In this document: positions 62,962 to 64,000 of the stretch, piece by piece
Layout of the letters: each line of letters starts with the position of its first letter
Position numbering within the stretch: position 1 is the first letter of the stretch
Assembly: GCA_937896235.1 (NCBI GenBank)
Contig: CALBMX010000027.1
Location: 1-64,000 of the forward strand
Source: an uncultured bacterium
Lineage (GTDB): Bacteria; Planctomycetota; UBA1135; GCA-002686595
Length of the DNA stretch: 64,000 nucleotides
Reading direction: 5' to 3'
Made by a program: the position numbers and the translations under genes
Notes under the pieces: model-generated
Seen by the model: the letters and a program-made list of their open reading frames with translations, nothing else
Told to the model about the DNA's origin: nothing
Database searches by the model: none

Positions 62962-64000
62962 GGCATTTCCTTCAAGGTGGCGGTCAGCACATCCGCTGTG
63001 GCTGTTCGGGTTTGAGCTCGCTTTGCGAGCTCGTCGTGCAAGCTCGGAAGGGCGCGCGCGATCAAGGCCTCTGCTAGGGCCTCGCCCCGTAACTCCTGCC
63101 AGCGCTTGCGAGCATCGCGGGCTACGCCTGAACCAAGAAACTTAGTGAAGCGCTCCGTCATGGCCGCCCCCAAACCACCAGCGGCTAAAGCGGCGATGTC
63201 TGCACCGAGTCCACCCGTCGCGATGGCCGTGCCAATGCCGGCGAACACGGGGAGACTATGCAAAAGGTCAACCCCGAACTGAACGATATGTTCTCCCGTT
63301 CTGCCCCCTTTCGCGTCGAGTTCGGCTTCGATGAGCTCCTCGCACACGGACTCGAAGGTGTCCAGTAAGCGCACGTCAGACTCGACCGTTTCCAAGGGCC
63401 CGCCAAGGTCGGCAGCGGCCTGGGCTAAGTCGGTAGCAACCCGTCCAGCAAGGGAAACGGCGGCTTCCGAGTCCGGCCAAAATTCGGCGCGCGGTGCGAG
63501 CTTCCTTCCGAGCTCTTCGAGGAGCGGGCCGATCTCCGGAGCGAGCTCTTTGGCTTCGAGATCCCCAACGAGATGCCTCGAACGGGTCAAAGTCTTGGTG
63601 ACGCCAAGTTTCCCAGAGAGACCCTCAATGGCCAAGCGCAGCTTGCGGGCTCCACCGCGTAGATGTCTGCGCCACGCTGAAATTCGGCGATCGGCCACGC
63701 GGCGAAAAGCTTCGAGGAATGGTCCCGGTGGCATGGACCGACCTGCTACGTCTCTTCCGATGGCCAATGCGGGCCCCGCGACCGCTTGGAGTAAGCGCGC
63801 TGCGAGGTCGCCCTCGCTCCGCAGCTCTTCGACGAGTGAGCTCACCTCATCGCGAAGGTTGGCGGTCGATGCGGCGAGTGCGCTCGCCTTGAGCAGCTTG
63901 CGCTCTTCACCGAAGAGCCATTGGGAGAGGGGCGTTTGCGCCGCGGGCGAGAATGCAGAGCTCGGTGCGAGGGCGGGGGTGAGCGCTGTGGGTTGAAGAG
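62958..64000 (-). CDS. Second gene of the dynamin-like pair (5' partial)
   Basis: At least 347 residues; the frame stays open to the window edge past a GTG at 63845, so the true start is upstream. It carries helical regions and, near residues 200-230 of the visible part, a Gly/Ala-rich membrane segment (GIGTAIATGGLGADIAALAA). No P-loop is seen in the visible part; a G domain could lie upstream. Its stop overlaps the GTPase start (ATGA), so they are co-translated. Likely the partner of that GTPase, by analogy with other tandem dynamin-like pairs. Confidence 0.8.
   Translation of the reverse strand, partial: LQPTALTPALAPSSAFSPAAQTPLSQWLFGEERKLLKASALAASTANLRDEVSSLVEELRSEGDLAARLLQAVAGPALAIGRDVAGRSMPPGPFLEAFRRVADRRISAWRRHLRGGARKLRLAIEGLSGKLGVTKTLTRSRHLVGDLEAKELAPEIGPLLEELGRKLAPRAEFWPDSEAAVSLAGRVATDLAQAAADLGGPLETVESDVRLLDTFESVCEELIEAELDAKGGRTGEHIVQFGVDLLHSLPVFAGIGTAIATGGLGADIAALAAGGLGAAMTERFTKFLGSGVARDARKRWQELRGEALAEALIARALPSLHDELAKRAQTRTATADVLTATLKEMP

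Overview
The window reads as ordinary chromosome of a free-living, GC-rich Gram-negative bacterium, most plausibly a member of the Planctomycetota. This assignment is inferred from gene content and style: many large exported proteins of no known family, a Gld-type ABC operon, a GatC-GatA fusion, a futalosine-type menaquinone gene set, many genes without a good Shine-Dalgarno site, and a rho gene with a long basic N-terminal extension. No phage, insertion sequence, CRISPR array or plasmid function was found. About 48 protein genes, one tRNA, several terminators and two candidate structured RNAs are annotated.

Layout. 1-3 kb: the end of an acidic protein with two SH3/Sm-like modules, then an exported HEAT-repeat/VWA protein. 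3.1-5 kb: tRNA-Pro(CGG), a structured leader and rho. 5-9.8 kb: a four-gene operon for a Gld-type ABC exporter. 9.9-10.5 kb: BolA and a monothiol glutaredoxin, closed by a bidirectional terminator. 10.6-14.7 kb: a secreted protein, an ArnT/GT39-like membrane glycosyltransferase and a patatin phospholipase. 14.7-21.5 kb (minus strand): a fused Gfo/Idh/MocA-epimerase, a GT4 glycosyltransferase, a divergent AceE-type E1 and a Nudix hydrolase. 21.5-22.1 kb: a gene-free stretch with a strong terminator and probably a small RNA. 22.1-25.2 kb: guaB-guaA.

25.3-31.3 kb is a redox block: an exported MsrA-MsrB fusion, a double-CDGSH/glutamate-synthase fusion, pirin, glutathionyl-hydroquinone reductase and DoxX, with a divergent LysR regulator. 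31.3-37.1 kb holds a UvrD/PcrA helicase and the amidotransferase genes gatCA (fused) and gatB. 37.2-45.1 kb holds ComF, PanD, an aminotransferase, an SH3-type exported protein, a VOC protein, Tgt and RuvB. 45.5-52.3 kb is filled by two tandem paralogous lipoproteins of more than 1000 residues, each preceded by inverted repeats. 52.4-58.7 kb is a tightly packed operon: MenG/UbiE, a CPBP protease, UbiX, a UbiA/MqnP-type prenyltransferase, HolA and an endonuclease-type MutL. 58.7-64 kb (minus strand) ends with an exported protein, an SGNH hydrolase and a pair of dynamin-like GTPase genes, the second cut by the window edge.

Genes that clearly work together: guaB-guaA (GMP synthesis), gatCA-gatB (transamidation of misacylated tRNA), BolA-Grx (Fe-S handling), the ABC operon, menG-ubiX-mqnP (late menaquinone steps), ruvB-tgt, and doxX-GHR-pirin with its LysR regulator (quinone or electrophile stress).
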